Source of the DNA: Staphylococcus sp.
GTDB lineage: Bacteria > Bacteroidota > Bacteroidia > Bacteroidales > Muribaculaceae
Direction: 5' to 3'
Assembly: GCA_023665865.1 (NCBI GenBank)
Contig: JAMPDC010000001.1
Span: forward strand, 88,134 to 152,133
DNA: 64,000 bases
Part shown: positions 18,302 through 27,975 of the stretch, in pieces
Numbering within the stretch: the first letter of the stretch is position 1
Layout: the number at the start of each line of letters is the position of its first letter
The notes under the pieces: model-generated
Seen by the model: the letters and a program-made list of their open reading frames with translations, nothing else
Told to the model about the DNA's origin: nothing
The model's database searches: none
Program-made: the position numbers and the translations under genes

Positions 18302-19126
18302 CTATATCAAAGGGTCAGTAAACAAATCGGAATAAGGATCCGAGACTTTCAGTAATGATTTGGGTGTATGCCCGCTGAATTTCTTAAACTCCCTGATAAA
18401 GTGTGATTGGTCTGCATAGCCGCTTGCATAAGCTATCTGTGACTGATTGAGGTCTTCGCTTGATTGATATTGCATCTGCGCCAGCGCCTTTTGAAAGCGG
18501 ACTATACGGGCATATTCTTTTGGATTGATCCCTACAAATGAATTGAACAACCGTTCAACTTGCTTTTTACTAAGACAAACTATGGACGACAATTCATTCA
18601 CCGTAATTTGTGGGTTGAGATATATCTGCCTTATAGCAGCACTTATACGCTTTGCTTGATAGATAGCTGCAGAGGGTCCAGATGTAATCTGCGATAAAAG
18701 CCACTTCTCTATATGCTTTACACTGATGAAACTATCTTCACAGCCATAGACCCGTTCAGCCAATTCATTTAAACTCTTGTTGTCAATACTGTATCCGGAA
18801 ACTTCCAGATTGTAAAAGAGTGATATCGGCATATCAAGAAACAGGCTCATGGCATGGGGATGGAATACGACTACTATCATTTCTAAGTTTCCATCAGCGA
18901 ACAAGTGTGATGAAAAATTAACTTGTCCACTAATAGTCAATCTATCTTGCGAAACGCCCAATTCAGGTATATATAGTGGGGTTTGCTTATGGAATATAAT
19001 CTGGGGACAACCGACGGGAAAAGTCAGAGTATTCAGCCTCCGGTTACTTTTGAAAGCCCAATAATACCGGATATATGGCTGCAGCTCTGTGCATGGTTTA
19101 TAAAAATCAAACGCTTCCTGGATCAT
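18302..19126 (-). CDS. AraC family transcriptional regulator
   Basis: 274 residues. The first 150 form a sensor-type domain (FYKPCTELQPYIRYYWAF, FPVGCPQIIFHKQ, FHPHAMSLFLDMP) like the DUF6597 domain of AraC regulators. Residues about 165-262 carry two helix-turn-helix units, ending in the family pattern IAYASGYADQSHFIREFKKFSGHTP (quoted GYADQSHFIREFKKF). The ligand is unknown. It precedes the CatA-like gene and is the likely regulator of it. A TATCTTTG box at 19131-19138 ends only four bases before the ATG, so the message may lack a leader, or the box is chance. Confidence 0.88.
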   Translation of the reverse strand: MIQEAFDFYKPCTELQPYIRYYWAFKSNRRLNTLTFPVGCPQIIFHKQTPLYIPELGVSQDRLTISGQVNFSSHLFADGNLEMIVVVFHPHAMSLFLDMPISLFYNLEVSGYSIDNKSLNELAERVYGCEDSFISVKHIEKWLLSQITSGPSAAIYQAKRISAAIRQIYLNPQITVNELSSIVCLSKKQVERLFNSFVGINPKEYARIVRFQKALAQMQYQSSEDLNQSQIAYASGYADQSHFIREFKKFSGHTPKSLLKVSDPYSDLFTDPLI

Positions 19127-19278
19127 TATGCAAAGATACTTATTTTAATGGTTTGGAGACTACGGCAAATTTGATTTTCTGCGAAGAATTGGCCAAGCAG
19201 AGCCTTTTATCATACATTCTTTTCACACTTTTCACCATCTATGTCAATCTACGATGTCTTCATAAGCATTAATTTTCG

Positions 19279-19286
19279 TAACTTTG
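19279..19286 (+). promoter_or_regulatory. -7 box upstream of EamA gene
   Basis: TAACTTTG on the plus strand, 32 bases before the ATG at 19319. No clear TTG at the expected distance. Its position inside the longer open frame argues for the downstream start. Confidence 0.5.
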
Positions 19287-19318
19287 CACGATTTTTCAAT
19301 TTTACTTCTTTACGACTT

Positions 19319-20194
19319 ATGTGGGTAACACTTGCAATCCTCTCTGCTCTCTGTCTCGGTTTCTATGATGTCATGAAGAAACTCTCTGTCGATGGCAATA
19401 ATGTGCTCGGAGTGCTGTTTCTCAACACTGTATTCGGATCACTGTTCATGCTTCCGGTCATCATCATCGGGGTCAGTCATGGGAACTACGGTCTCGGGAA
19501 CACTCTTGCCGGCCACGGAGCCATATTGCTCAAATCGGCCATTGTGCTGTCGTCGTGGCTATTGGGCTATGCAAGTATAAAGCACCTTCCTCTCACTATC
19601 GCCGGACCGGTCAATGCCTCGCGTCCGGTCATGGTGCTTGTCGGCGCCTTGCTCATCTTTGGCGAGCGCCTCAATTTATGGCAATGGGCCGGTGTCATAC
19701 TTGGCTTTTGGTCCCTGTATTTCATCAGCCGCGTCGGCGGCAAGGAGGGGTTTTCCTTGAAATCCAACAAATGGGTGTGGATGGCCATCGGCGCTACAGC
19801 TATGGGTGCGGTCAGCGCTCTCTATGACAAATATCTGCTCACCCGCTTTGAACCGCTCGAAGTGCAGGCCTGGTATTCGCTATACCAAATGGTCATAATG
19901 GGAATCACAATCTATATCATCCTCCGTGGTCACAAGGGAGCCACGCCGCTCAAATGGCGTTGGACAATCCCTCTTATCTCACTATTCCTTACCGTTGCTG
20001 ACATAGCCTACTTCTATAGTCTCTCACTTGAAGGATCGATGATCGCGGTCGTCTCCATGATTCGCCGCGGAAGTGTGATTGTGTCGTTCTTCTACGGAGT
20101 CATCGCATTACATGAGAAAAACATCAAACTCAAGCTTATTGATCTGACATTGCTCCTTATAGGTCTGACATTTCTGGTAATCGGCAGTCTCTGA
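19319..20194 (+). CDS. EamA family (DMT) transporter
   Basis: 291 residues from ATG 19319, chosen because it begins at the first membrane helix (MWVTLAILSALCLGFYDVMKK) and because the -7 box at 19279 lies upstream of it. About ten hydrophobic helices form two EamA halves, the first ending near GFWSLYFISRV and the second beginning KWVWMAIGATAMGAVSALYDK. Such proteins export or import small metabolites across the inner membrane; the substrate cannot be told. It stands alone, convergent with the next gene, whose stop is three bases away. Confidence 0.88.
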   Translation: MWVTLAILSALCLGFYDVMKKLSVDGNNVLGVLFLNTVFGSLFMLPVIIIGVSHGNYGLGNTLAGHGAILLKSAIVLSSWLLGYASIKHLPLTIAGPVNASRPVMVLVGALLIFGERLNLWQWAGVILGFWSLYFISRVGGKEGFSLKSNKWVWMAIGATAMGAVSALYDKYLLTRFEPLEVQAWYSLYQMVIMGITIYIILRGHKGATPLKWRWTIPLISLFLTVADIAYFYSLSLEGSMIAVVSMIRRGSVIVSFFYGVIALHEKNIKLKLIDLTLLLIGLTFLVIGSL

Positions 20195-20197
20195 TGC

Positions 20198-21226
20198 TCA
20201 CTTTGGCATCATCCGCGAGAAACGGAGAGTGGTTTTGAGCAAAGGGAACGAAAGTGTGAGGATCGCTCCGTCAGTCACCGATGCGTGTATATCCTGAGTG
20301 ATTGGTTCAAACGTAGAGTCGATCCACATAAGGTCGTAATGATTCAAGAAAACAGTCTGTTTAAGACGACCTTTAAGCATATATGGTTTCCACCGGTCGC
20401 GCATGGTCTCCGCACCACCGATATAAACGATATCATAGTCTCCCGCTGATTCATCCGATTTAACAAGGGCAAGCATGTATCGGCCACCGAGACGGGCATA
20501 TTGTGGATCGTTTTCTCTATCGAGATACTGCCAATAGCCCTCAAGCGGATCTGTTGAAGTCATGAGATATTCAGAAAGTTGAGGCTCATTACTCCAGCGG
20601 GTAGCGAACACACATTCCGGCGAGAACGAGGCTTCTGAAAAAAGAGTTGAAAGTGACAGCTCTCCCCTGCTCCACAGTTCGACAGCCGGCACTCCATCCG
20701 CCATATTCGGCAGCGGTAAGGAGCAGATATCCTCAACCTTCCTGCCTCCTCCGCTTAAATTCAAGTTTCCTCCACACAGGTCTATTTCAAGGCGAAGTGT
20801 GTTATAGACACCCGAAGATGACTCGAAGTTACTTATATCTTTATTAAAAAGCACATTCTCACCTGTCACCACTGACAGGTGATTCTCACGACGGTCAAAT
20901 ATATCGCCAAATGAACTGTTGCCATGACGCAATGTGACTCTGATAGTGTCCCGACCGGATATGATGTCGGCCCCCCAATAGTGGCGAGCAAGGCCGGCAC
21001 GTTCTTCTATACCGGCCATCGCTCCACGCACTTCAAGCATATATGATTCAAGTCCGCTGCGCGAAGACAGATCAATTCTGTGAACCGAATCTGTCACCAC
21101 AAGGGGGACATCCATATAACGGCGTTCTGTCAGCGGTAGCAGGCCGGATGCCCGCATATCGAAATTTGATATCATGGCAAGCACACCTGCCAAGACCATT
21201 GAAAGGAGAGAGGAGAAGAGATTCAT
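20198..21226 (-). CDS. Exported protein of unknown function
   Basis: 342 residues that I do not recognise. Residues 1-27 (MNLFSSLLSMVLAGVLAMIS...) look like a signal peptide without a lipobox. The mature part is rich in beta-type segments (DTIRVTLRHGNSSFGDIFDRR, YNTLRLEIDLCGGNLNLSGGG, parts quoted), has two Cys close to each other near 150-170, and repeated aromatic/acidic patches. It contains GRYMLALVKSDESAGDYDIVYIGG and a Trp-rich block (DRWKPYML, DLMWIDSTF). The ATG overlaps the purF stop by four bases, so it is translated together with purF, but nothing links an exported protein to purine synthesis. Confidence 0.7.
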   Translation of the reverse strand: MNLFSSLLSMVLAGVLAMISNFDMRASGLLPLTERRYMDVPLVVTDSVHRIDLSSRSGLESYMLEVRGAMAGIEERAGLARHYWGADIISGRDTIRVTLRHGNSSFGDIFDRRENHLSVVTGENVLFNKDISNFESSSGVYNTLRLEIDLCGGNLNLSGGGRKVEDICSLPLPNMADGVPAVELWSRGELSLSTLFSEASFSPECVFATRWSNEPQLSEYLMTSTDPLEGYWQYLDRENDPQYARLGGRYMLALVKSDESAGDYDIVYIGGAETMRDRWKPYMLKGRLKQTVFLNHYDLMWIDSTFEPITQDIHASVTDGAILTLSFPLLKTTLRFSRMMPK

Positions 21227-23112
21227 CGTTTTTCAGTATTGCCTTCATAATAATTAATAAATGCCCTGTTGACCAACCGCGTACCGCCCGGCGTTGGATA
21301 ATCACCCGAAAAATACCAGTCGCCGGGTGAATCCGGGATGGCCTCACGCAATCCTTCGATGGTCTGATAGATAATGTCAACATCGGCCGAAACAGAACCA
21401 TCGGCTGTCAACATCTCTACAATCTTCCGTGAGATTTCCTCTTGTGTGAATGGAGCATAGATGGCCTTCACACAGTTGGATACCTCCATGTCGAGAAGCT
21501 TTTCCTGATCCTTGCAACGCTGATAGGTCTCATCAAGCACTGACTCCATCCCACGGTCCTTCAAAAGCGCCACAGCAGCCCGGAAAGCTATAAACTCTCC
21601 CATGCGCGACATGTCAATGCCATAGTAGTCAGGATAGCGCACCTGCGGCGACGATGAAACAACCACAATTTTTCGCGGATGCAGACGATCAAGCATCTTG
21701 AGGATTGATTGTTTAAGGGTGGTGCCTCTGACAATACTGTCATCGATAACGACAAGATTGTCGACATGATTCTCCACTATACCATAAGTGACATCATAGA
21801 CATGGGCAGCGAGATCGTTACGAGCCTCGCCTTCAGCTATAAACGTACGGAGTTTGATATCTTTGATCGCCACTTTCTCAACACGGAGATCACGCATCAT
21901 GATCTCATCCAACCGCTCGGAGGTCAAAGTGCCGGCATTGTGGGCAGCCATGATTTCATCAGCCTTACGCTTGTCAAGCTCACGGCCCAGTTCCGACACC
22001 ATACCGATGAAGGCGACTTCAGCTGTATTAGGAATGAACGAGAACACCGAATGGTCAAGGTCGCCATCGATGCTCTTCATTATTGCCGTCACGACATTGC
22101 AACCAAGTTGCTTTCGCTCACGATAGATATCCGCATCACTACCCCGTGAGAAATATATACGTTCGAATGAGCATCTCCGGTTTTCACCTTCACCGAGAAT
22201 GTCTGTAACATTCATCTGTCCATTTTTAGAGACAATCAAGGCGCTACCCGGAGCGAGCTCCTTCACATCACGCCGAGCCACATTAAAAACAGTCTGGATG
22301 ACCGGGCGCTCGGATGCAAGGACAATAACCTCATCGTCATGATAATAAAAAGCCGGGCGGATACCATGGCTGTCGCGCAAAGCGAACATGTCTCCGGAAC
22401 CTGTGGCTCCGCATATCACGAATCCACCGTCCCATTGCGGTGCAGCGGCACCAAGCACTCTCGTCATGTCAAGATTATCCTCAATCGTCACACTCAGCTT
22501 TTGGCCTCCCATCGAATCTCTATATTGGCGGTAGATACGGTGGTTTTCCTTGTCGAGAGCATCGCCGAGCTGTTCGAGCAACACGACTGTATCGCTGAAA
22601 ATGCGCGGATGCTGACCGCAAGACACGACGCTGTCAAATACTTTATCGACATTGGTCATATTGAAGTTGCCACACATCAACAGGTTACGCGAGCGCCAGT
22701 TGTTACGGCGAAGGAAAGGGTGACAATATGATATACCGCTCTTGCCTGTGGTCGAATAACGCAGATGGCCCATATATATCTCACCGAGGAAGGGAGCATA
22801 GCGCTCCACCCACTCGCTATCGTGGCACTGGATATCGGCATTGGCGATCTTGTGGTTGACAGCATCAAAAATTTCCTGTATGGCATCCTTGCCAAGTGCC
22901 CTCTCGCGGAACACATACTCATTGCCCGGCACAGAGTGCATTTTCACGACTCCTATACCAGCGCCTTCTTGTCCGCGGTTGTGTTGCTTCTCCATGAGAA
23001 GATATAGCTTGTTTATGCCATAGGAATACGTCCCGTATTTCTTCTTATAATATTCCAGAGGCTTAAGCAATCGCACTATAGCGACTCCACATTCATGTTT
23101 CAGAGTTTCCAT
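21223..23112 (-). CDS. purF: Amidophosphoribosyltransferase (PurF-type, long form)
   Basis: First committed step of purine synthesis: PRPP plus glutamine to phosphoribosylamine. The class II glutaminase nucleophile is Cys8 after a 7-residue leader (METLKHE) that is probably cleaved. Residues to about 270 form the amidotransferase domain (NRGQEGAGIGV, HLRYSTTGKSG). The PRPP site VVIDDSIVRGTTLKQSIL lies near 462. At 629 residues it is longer than typical PurF (about 505); inserts occur in a form common in Bacteroidetes. A TATCTTTG box at 23152-23159 is a probable -7 element. Confidence 0.9.
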   Translation of the reverse strand: METLKHECGVAIVRLLKPLEYYKKKYGTYSYGINKLYLLMEKQHNRGQEGAGIGVVKMHSVPGNEYVFRERALGKDAIQEIFDAVNHKIANADIQCHDSEWVERYAPFLGEIYMGHLRYSTTGKSGISYCHPFLRRNNWRSRNLLMCGNFNMTNVDKVFDSVVSCGQHPRIFSDTVVLLEQLGDALDKENHRIYRQYRDSMGGQKLSVTIEDNLDMTRVLGAAAPQWDGGFVICGATGSGDMFALRDSHGIRPAFYYHDDEVIVLASERPVIQTVFNVARRDVKELAPGSALIVSKNGQMNVTDILGEGENRRCSFERIYFSRGSDADIYRERKQLGCNVVTAIMKSIDGDLDHSVFSFIPNTAEVAFIGMVSELGRELDKRKADEIMAAHNAGTLTSERLDEIMMRDLRVEKVAIKDIKLRTFIAEGEARNDLAAHVYDVTYGIVENHVDNLVVIDDSIVRGTTLKQSILKMLDRLHPRKIVVVSSSPQVRYPDYYGIDMSRMGEFIAFRAAVALLKDRGMESVLDETYQRCKDQEKLLDMEVSNCVKAIYAPFTQEEISRKIVEMLTADGSVSADVDIIYQTIEGLREAIPDSPGDWYFSGDYPTPGGTRLVNRAFINYYEGNTEKR

Positions 23113-23202
23113 CAGAATGACAGGTTATTTATATGATGCTGTTCGGTTTTGCAAAGATAACGATTTAGACGGGTATTCACTCGTCATTTGTTATTAAACT
23201 CC

Positions 23203-23300
23203 AATTAATGGAGGGATTCAATCAAAGAACCGCCCTGCGGATACTTGTTGCCATAGTAACTGCAACAGTATCCGAAGAGCGGAATATTGAATCCTTTAAT
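23203..23300. repeat. Nested inverted repeat between glnN and purF
   Basis: Three stems nest around one centre: GGATTCAAT 23214-23222 with ATTGAATCC 23286-23294; CCGCCCT 23230-23236 with AGAGCGG 23276-23282 (one mismatch); GGATACTTGTTGC 23239-23251 with GCAACAGTATCC 23262-23273 (one bulged T). Further A/T pairing extends outward. It lies after the glnN stop and before purF. It could be a structured 3' UTR, a processed RNA element or a decayed transposable palindrome; the U tract expected of a simple terminator is weak. Confidence 0.65.
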
Positions 23301-23319
23301 CAAAAAAAGCTAATAGTCA

Positions 23320-25509
23320 TCAGCGGATGAAGAGAAGCTCCCGATATTTGGGGAGAGGCCACATCTCATTGTCGACGAGCAATTCGAGCTTGTCGATATG
23401 ATAGCGAACCACCACAAGACTCGGAGCAACTTCGCGCGAATAGGCAAGCGCTTTCTCACGCTCGCTCTCAATACGGTTGGCCTCCTTGCGGGCATTGACC
23501 ATCTTTGCGACCTCCTCTTTGATTACAGAGCAATGACGCATGATCTTTTCGACTGTGACAGCATCCTGCGAAGAGAGTTCCTCGCCCTTGTTGCCGGGGA
23601 AAAGAGTGCGGATCTTAACCATGTTATCAAGAAGAATGGAAAGATAGCGGGTAGCGACAGGAACGATATGGTTGATGGCAAGATCTCCAAGCACACGGGC
23701 CTCAATCTGGATCTTTTTGGTATACATCTCCCACTTCACCTCATTGCGTGCCTCAAGCTCGACATGATTCATCACACCAGTCTTGCGGAACATCTCTATG
23801 GATGAGGGACGCAGATATGCGTCGAAGATAAGCGCGGGATTTGTCTCGCAATCAAGACCGCGGCGGGCTGCTTCCTCTTTCCACTCGTCAGAATAGCCGT
23901 TGCCATCGAAGTGGATAGGCTCTGAATAGAGAAGAAGAGCCTTGATTTCTGCAAGAAGAGCATGCTGGAGTTCCTCTCCTGCTGCCAGACGCGAATCAAC
24001 CTTCTGTTTAAAATCGGCAAGTTGCTCCGCTACAGCTGCGTTGAGCGCTATCATGGCAGAACCGCAGTTGGCGCTTGAGCCAACCGCACGGAACTCGAAA
24101 CGGTTACCGGTAAAGGCAAATGGCGACGTACGGTTGCGGTCAGTATTATCAATCATCAGTTCGGGAATCTGAGCTACGCCAAGATCAAGCTCCTCTTTAC
24201 CGGCAAGGGCGATAAGCTCATCCTTGTCCGAGTTCTTGATTTTATTGACGATGTCGGCAAGCTGGCTACCGGTAAAAATCGAGATGATGGCCGGGGGCGC
24301 TTCATTAGCACCAAGACGATGACAGTTTGTAGCTGACATGATCGAGGCCTTCAACAAAGCATTGTGACGGTGGACTGCCGCCATGACGTTGGCTACGAAT
24401 GTGATGAACTGAAGATTATCTTTTGGTGTTTTTCCTGGAGCGAAAAGCAGTGTACCGGTGTCAGTGCTGAGACTCCAGTTGTTGTGCTTGCCTGAGCCAT
24501 TGATTCCCGCGAAAGGTTTCTCGTGAAGGAGGACACGGAAATTATGACGACGGGCCACCTCGCTCATGAGCGACATGAGGAGCATGTTGTGGTCATTTGC
24601 AAGGTTTGTCTCTTCAAAAATCGGAGCAAGCTCAAACTGGTTGGGAGCAACCTCATTGTGGCGGGTCTTTGCGGGAATACCGAGTTTGTGGGCCTCGATC
24701 TCCAGATCAAGCATGAAGGCTTCGACGCGCGAAGGAATTGCTCCGAAATAGTGATCCTCAAGTTGCTGGTTTTTGGCGGACTCATGCCCCATGAGTGTGC
24801 GTCCGGTCAACACAAGGTCAGGACGGGCGGCATAGAGCGACTCATCGACAAGAAAATATTCCTGCTCCCAACCGAGATTTGAAATGACGTGCTTTACTTC
24901 CGGATCAAAATAGCGGGCCACTGCTGTGCCGGCTTTGTCGACAGCTGAAAGCGCACGCAGAAGGGGGGTCTTATAGTCAAGTGACTCACCGGTATATGAG
25001 ATGAAGATTGTAGGAATACAGAGTGTGTTATGGAGTATGAAGGCCGGAGATGAAATATCCCATGCTGAATATCCACGGGCTTCAAATGTATTGCGGATAC
25101 CACCGTTGGGGAAACTTGAGGCATCCGGTTCCTGCTGAACCAACAATTTGCCTGAGAACTCTTCGACCATTCCTCCCTTGCCGTCATGCTCGACAAATCC
25201 ATCATGCTTCTCGGCTGTTGTCTCGGTCAAAGGTTGAAACCAATGGGTGTAATGGCGCACACCATTGTCGATAGCCCAGCGTTTCATTCCTTCAGCCACA
25301 CTGTCGGCGACCTTACGTGAGATTGGCTGCTTATTGTCAATGGCATTTATAAGCGCTTTGTAGGTATCCAGAGGCAGATATTCATACATTTTTGCACGGT
25401 TGAACACCTTGCAGGCATAATACTCCTGCGGACGCTCTTTGGGAATGTCGACAGGTACAGCTTTACGGTTTGAGGCTTCCTCAACGACTTTGAATCTAAG
25501 GCTTGACAT
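23320..25509 (-). CDS. glnN: Glutamine synthetase type III
   Basis: ATP-dependent amidation of glutamate. 729 residues, the size of the GSIII class (about 700-730) rather than GSI (about 470). It opens with the N-terminal GSIII domain (VDIPKERPQEYYACKVFNRAKMYEYL, quoted in part) and has GWEQEYFLVD, the KHNNWSLSTDTGTLLF block around residue 340, the ATP-site stretch NCHRLGANEAPPAIIS, and TSPFAFTGNRFEFRAVGSSAN. The only gene just upstream is dapL, 61 bp away with no TAnnTTTG box between, so transcription from dapL is possible. An AT-rich perfect inverted repeat lies at 25526-25543. Confidence 0.96.
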   Translation of the reverse strand: MSSLRFKVVEEASNRKAVPVDIPKERPQEYYACKVFNRAKMYEYLPLDTYKALINAIDNKQPISRKVADSVAEGMKRWAIDNGVRHYTHWFQPLTETTAEKHDGFVEHDGKGGMVEEFSGKLLVQQEPDASSFPNGGIRNTFEARGYSAWDISSPAFILHNTLCIPTIFISYTGESLDYKTPLLRALSAVDKAGTAVARYFDPEVKHVISNLGWEQEYFLVDESLYAARPDLVLTGRTLMGHESAKNQQLEDHYFGAIPSRVEAFMLDLEIEAHKLGIPAKTRHNEVAPNQFELAPIFEETNLANDHNMLLMSLMSEVARRHNFRVLLHEKPFAGINGSGKHNNWSLSTDTGTLLFAPGKTPKDNLQFITFVANVMAAVHRHNALLKASIMSATNCHRLGANEAPPAIISIFTGSQLADIVNKIKNSDKDELIALAGKEELDLGVAQIPELMIDNTDRNRTSPFAFTGNRFEFRAVGSSANCGSAMIALNAAVAEQLADFKQKVDSRLAAGEELQHALLAEIKALLLYSEPIHFDGNGYSDEWKEEAARRGLDCETNPALIFDAYLRPSSIEMFRKTGVMNHVELEARNEVKWEMYTKKIQIEARVLGDLAINHIVPVATRYLSILLDNMVKIRTLFPGNKGEELSSQDAVTVEKIMRHCSVIKEEVAKMVNARKEANRIESEREKALAYSREVAPSLVVVRYHIDKLELLVDNEMWPLPKYRELLFIR

Positions 25510-25525
25510 AATCTGTTGGAGGGAT

Positions 25526-25543
25526 TAATATTTTTAAATATTA
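25526..25543. repeat. Short AT inverted repeat upstream of glnN
   Basis: TAATATTT and AAATATTA separated by two bases, 17 bases before the glnN ATG. Operator-like in form, but such AT palindromes arise easily by chance. Confidence 0.35.
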
Positions 25544-25570
25544 GTTTATTATCTGATTTTTAGGAATTTC

Positions 25571-26800
25571 TTATTGATTTCCCGAAAGTCTTTCGACACA
25601 TTTACGGGTATTCTCATGGGTATTGAAGGCCGTAAGACGGAAATATCCCTCACCGGAGGGGCCAAATCCACTGCCAGGCGTACCGACTATATGGTAATGC
25701 TCAAGCAAATAGTCGAAAAACTCCCATGATGTCATCGTGCCCGGCGTCTTCAACCAGATGTATGGCGAGTTGACGCCTCCGACCACTTCATAACCGGCCT
25801 CTGCAAGTCCTGCCCGGAGCATGCGTGCATTCTCGAGATAATAGTCAATGGTCTCTTTCATCTGACGCTGTCCTTCAGGGGTATACAGAGCCTCGGCACC
25901 ACGCTGTGTGAGATAACTTGCTCCGTTGAATTTCGTCGTCTGACGACGACGCCATAGGCCGTTAAGAGCAACTTTATTCCCCTTGTCGTCAATACCGCAG
26001 AGAGCTTTCGGGACAACTGTATAACCAAGACGGATACCTGTGAAACCGGCCGTCTTGGAATAGCTGCGGAACTCAATCGCAACCTCCTTGGCCCCTTCAA
26101 TCTCATAGATTGAATGTGGCACATTATCTTCGCGGATATAGGCTTCATAGGCGGCATCAAAGAGAAGCAAAGCGCCGTGCTGCCTGCAATAATCAACCCA
26201 TACCTTGAGCTGCTCCCGAGTAAGAGTGGTACCGGTCGGATTGTTCGGATAGCAAAGATATATGACGTCCGGATTACCTACAGGCAGGGACGGAATAAAG
26301 CCATTGGCAAACGTACAGGGTAAGTATTCTATATTACTCCAATGATCATCATCACTGAGTTCACCACCACGACCGTTCATCACATTTGTGTCGACATAAA
26401 CCGGATAGACGGGGTCGGTCACAGCAACCTTATTGGCAGTCGAAAGGATATCGCCTATATTTCCGGTGTCGCTTTTGGCTCCGTCACTTATAAAGATTTC
26501 GTCCGGATCTATATCAATTCCATGCGCTTTATAATCAAACGCGGCGATTTTCTCGCTAAGGAATCCATAACCTTGCTCAGGGCCATAGCCATGAAACCGC
26601 TCTCCGCAGGCCTCATCATCGACAGCCGAATGGAGCGCGTCGACAACAGCTTTGCAAAGAGGTCTGGTCACATCTCCGATACCCATTCGGATAATCTCTA
26701 CACCCGGATGAGAGTCGGAATATGCGTTAACCCTGCGAGCCACTTCGCTGAAAAGATAGGAAGCCGGCAATTTTGTAAAGTCATCGTTAATCCGGAACAT
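25571..26800 (-). CDS. dapL: LL-diaminopimelate aminotransferase
   Basis: PLP enzyme turning tetrahydrodipicolinate directly into LL-diaminopimelate, the one-step branch of lysine and peptidoglycan precursor synthesis. 409 residues, normal for DapL. The signature start [26 protein letters not shown], and the [10 protein letters not shown] motif are present. CYPNNPTGT lies near 183-191 and the PLP lysine is K249 in [16 protein letters not shown]. dapF, the next enzyme, is 158 bp upstream on the same strand. Confidence 0.96.
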   Translation of the reverse strand: MFRINDDFTKLPASYLFSEVARRVNAYSDSHPGVEIIRMGIGDVTRPLCKAVVDALHSAVDDEACGERFHGYGPEQGYGFLSEKIAAFDYKAHGIDIDPDEIFISDGAKSDTGNIGDILSTANKVAVTDPVYPVYVDTNVMNGRGGELSDDDHWSNIEYLPCTFANGFIPSLPVGNPDVIYLCYPNNPTGTTLTREQLKVWVDYCRQHGALLLFDAAYEAYIREDNVPHSIYEIEGAKEVAIEFRSYSKTAGFTGIRLGYTVVPKALCGIDDKGNKVALNGLWRRRQTTKFNGASYLTQRGAEALYTPEGQRQMKETIDYYLENARMLRAGLAEAGYEVVGGVNSPYIWLKTPGTMTSWEFFDYLLEHYHIVGTPGSGFGPSGEGYFRLTAFNTHENTRKCVERLSGNQ

Positions 26801-26958
26801 TTTTATCAGTGAATTAATTTGTATGAATCGGGTTGGATTTTCTATCTACAAAAAAATGGGAATGACCATCATACCGCTGCCGATATGAAAGTCTCTATGT
26901 CATCATGGAAAACATTCATCGCTGAAGACAGACCAGCCTCAGCAAGCAGACTGCTGTA

Positions 26959-27834
26959 TCATCGTTGTCGGTAGTAAATTCCATTAAAGACTTCCGTAGC
27001 ACCTCCGGTCATCAGGACATGTCCGTCCGGTGCCCACTCTATCGACAGATCACCTCCTCGGAGATGTATGGTCAGGGAACGGTCACACCGGCCGGTAAGG
27101 ATAGCCGCGACTGCTGAAGCACAGGCGCCGGTGCCACAGGCAAGAGTCTCCCCTGTCCCGCGTTCCCACACCCTCATGCGGGCCTCCGACGGAGAAATCA
27201 CTTCAAGGAATTCAATATTTGCCCTATCCGGCCAGATCGAATGTCGTTCCAACTCCGGGCCAAGCTTATCGAAATCCACGTCCTCTATCCTGTCGACAAA
27301 CACAACACCATGAGGATTACCCATCGAGACAGCCGTGATTTCCACATCGCCCGACGAAGTAGCCACCGGCACTTCAATCATCGGATCATCTCCGGTATGA
27401 ATCACCGGCACCAACGATGGTGTAAGCTCAGGTCTACCCATATCCACAGTAACACTTTCAACCACACCATCACTTCCTATATTAAGAGACAAAACCTTGA
27501 TACCCGAAAGGGTTTCAAGGCTTATGGGATTCTTATCGGTAAGTGCGTGGTCGTGGACATAACGGGCGATGCAACGGGAGGCATTACCACACATTTTTGC
27601 CTCGGAGCCATCATTGTTAAACATCCTCATCTTAAAGTCGGCGACATCAGAAGGGCATATCAGCACTATACCGTCACCGCCGACTCCAAAGTGACGGTCA
27701 CTCATTCTGACAGCCAGCTCCGGGAGATTGTCAGGCTCCGATTCCATACAATCTATATATATGTAATCGTTCCCAATCCCATGCATCTTGGTGAAATGTA
27801 TCACCTCGGTGGCCTTAATTGTTGATGAGGTCAT
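26959..27834 (-). CDS. dapF: Diaminopimelate epimerase
   Basis: Converts LL- to meso-diaminopimelate for lysine and peptidoglycan. 291 residues with the two catalytic cysteines in their motifs: Cys82 in AKMCGNASRC and Cys233 in ETLACGTGAC. The N-terminal FTKMHGIGNDYIYID is typical of the family. It precedes dapL, so the two adjacent steps are grouped. A TAACTTTG box at 27879-27886 with TTG at 27905-27907 gives a leader of about 40 nt. Confidence 0.97.
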   Translation of the reverse strand: MTSSTIKATEVIHFTKMHGIGNDYIYIDCMESEPDNLPELAVRMSDRHFGVGGDGIVLICPSDVADFKMRMFNNDGSEAKMCGNASRCIARYVHDHALTDKNPISLETLSGIKVLSLNIGSDGVVESVTVDMGRPELTPSLVPVIHTGDDPMIEVPVATSSGDVEITAVSMGNPHGVVFVDRIEDVDFDKLGPELERHSIWPDRANIEFLEVISPSEARMRVWERGTGETLACGTGACASAVAAILTGRCDRSLTIHLRGGDLSIEWAPDGHVLMTGGATEVFNGIYYRQR

Positions 27835-27878
27835 AACGTGAGTGATTTCTTTTGTGAGTTAATTATCAGAAATCGATG

Positions 27879-27907
27879 CAAAGTTAAGCATTTTGCTACA
27901 AAGACAA
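27879..27907 (-). promoter_or_regulatory. Promoter of dapF
   Basis: Minus-strand TTG 27905-27907, 18-base spacer, TAACTTTG 27879-27886; predicted start near 27873. Confidence 0.6.
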
Positions 27908-27975
27908 GCTATTTTAGCTCATATTTTTGCCGAACATCGCCGAGTTTAGATATTTTAACACTCAAAACTATATTT

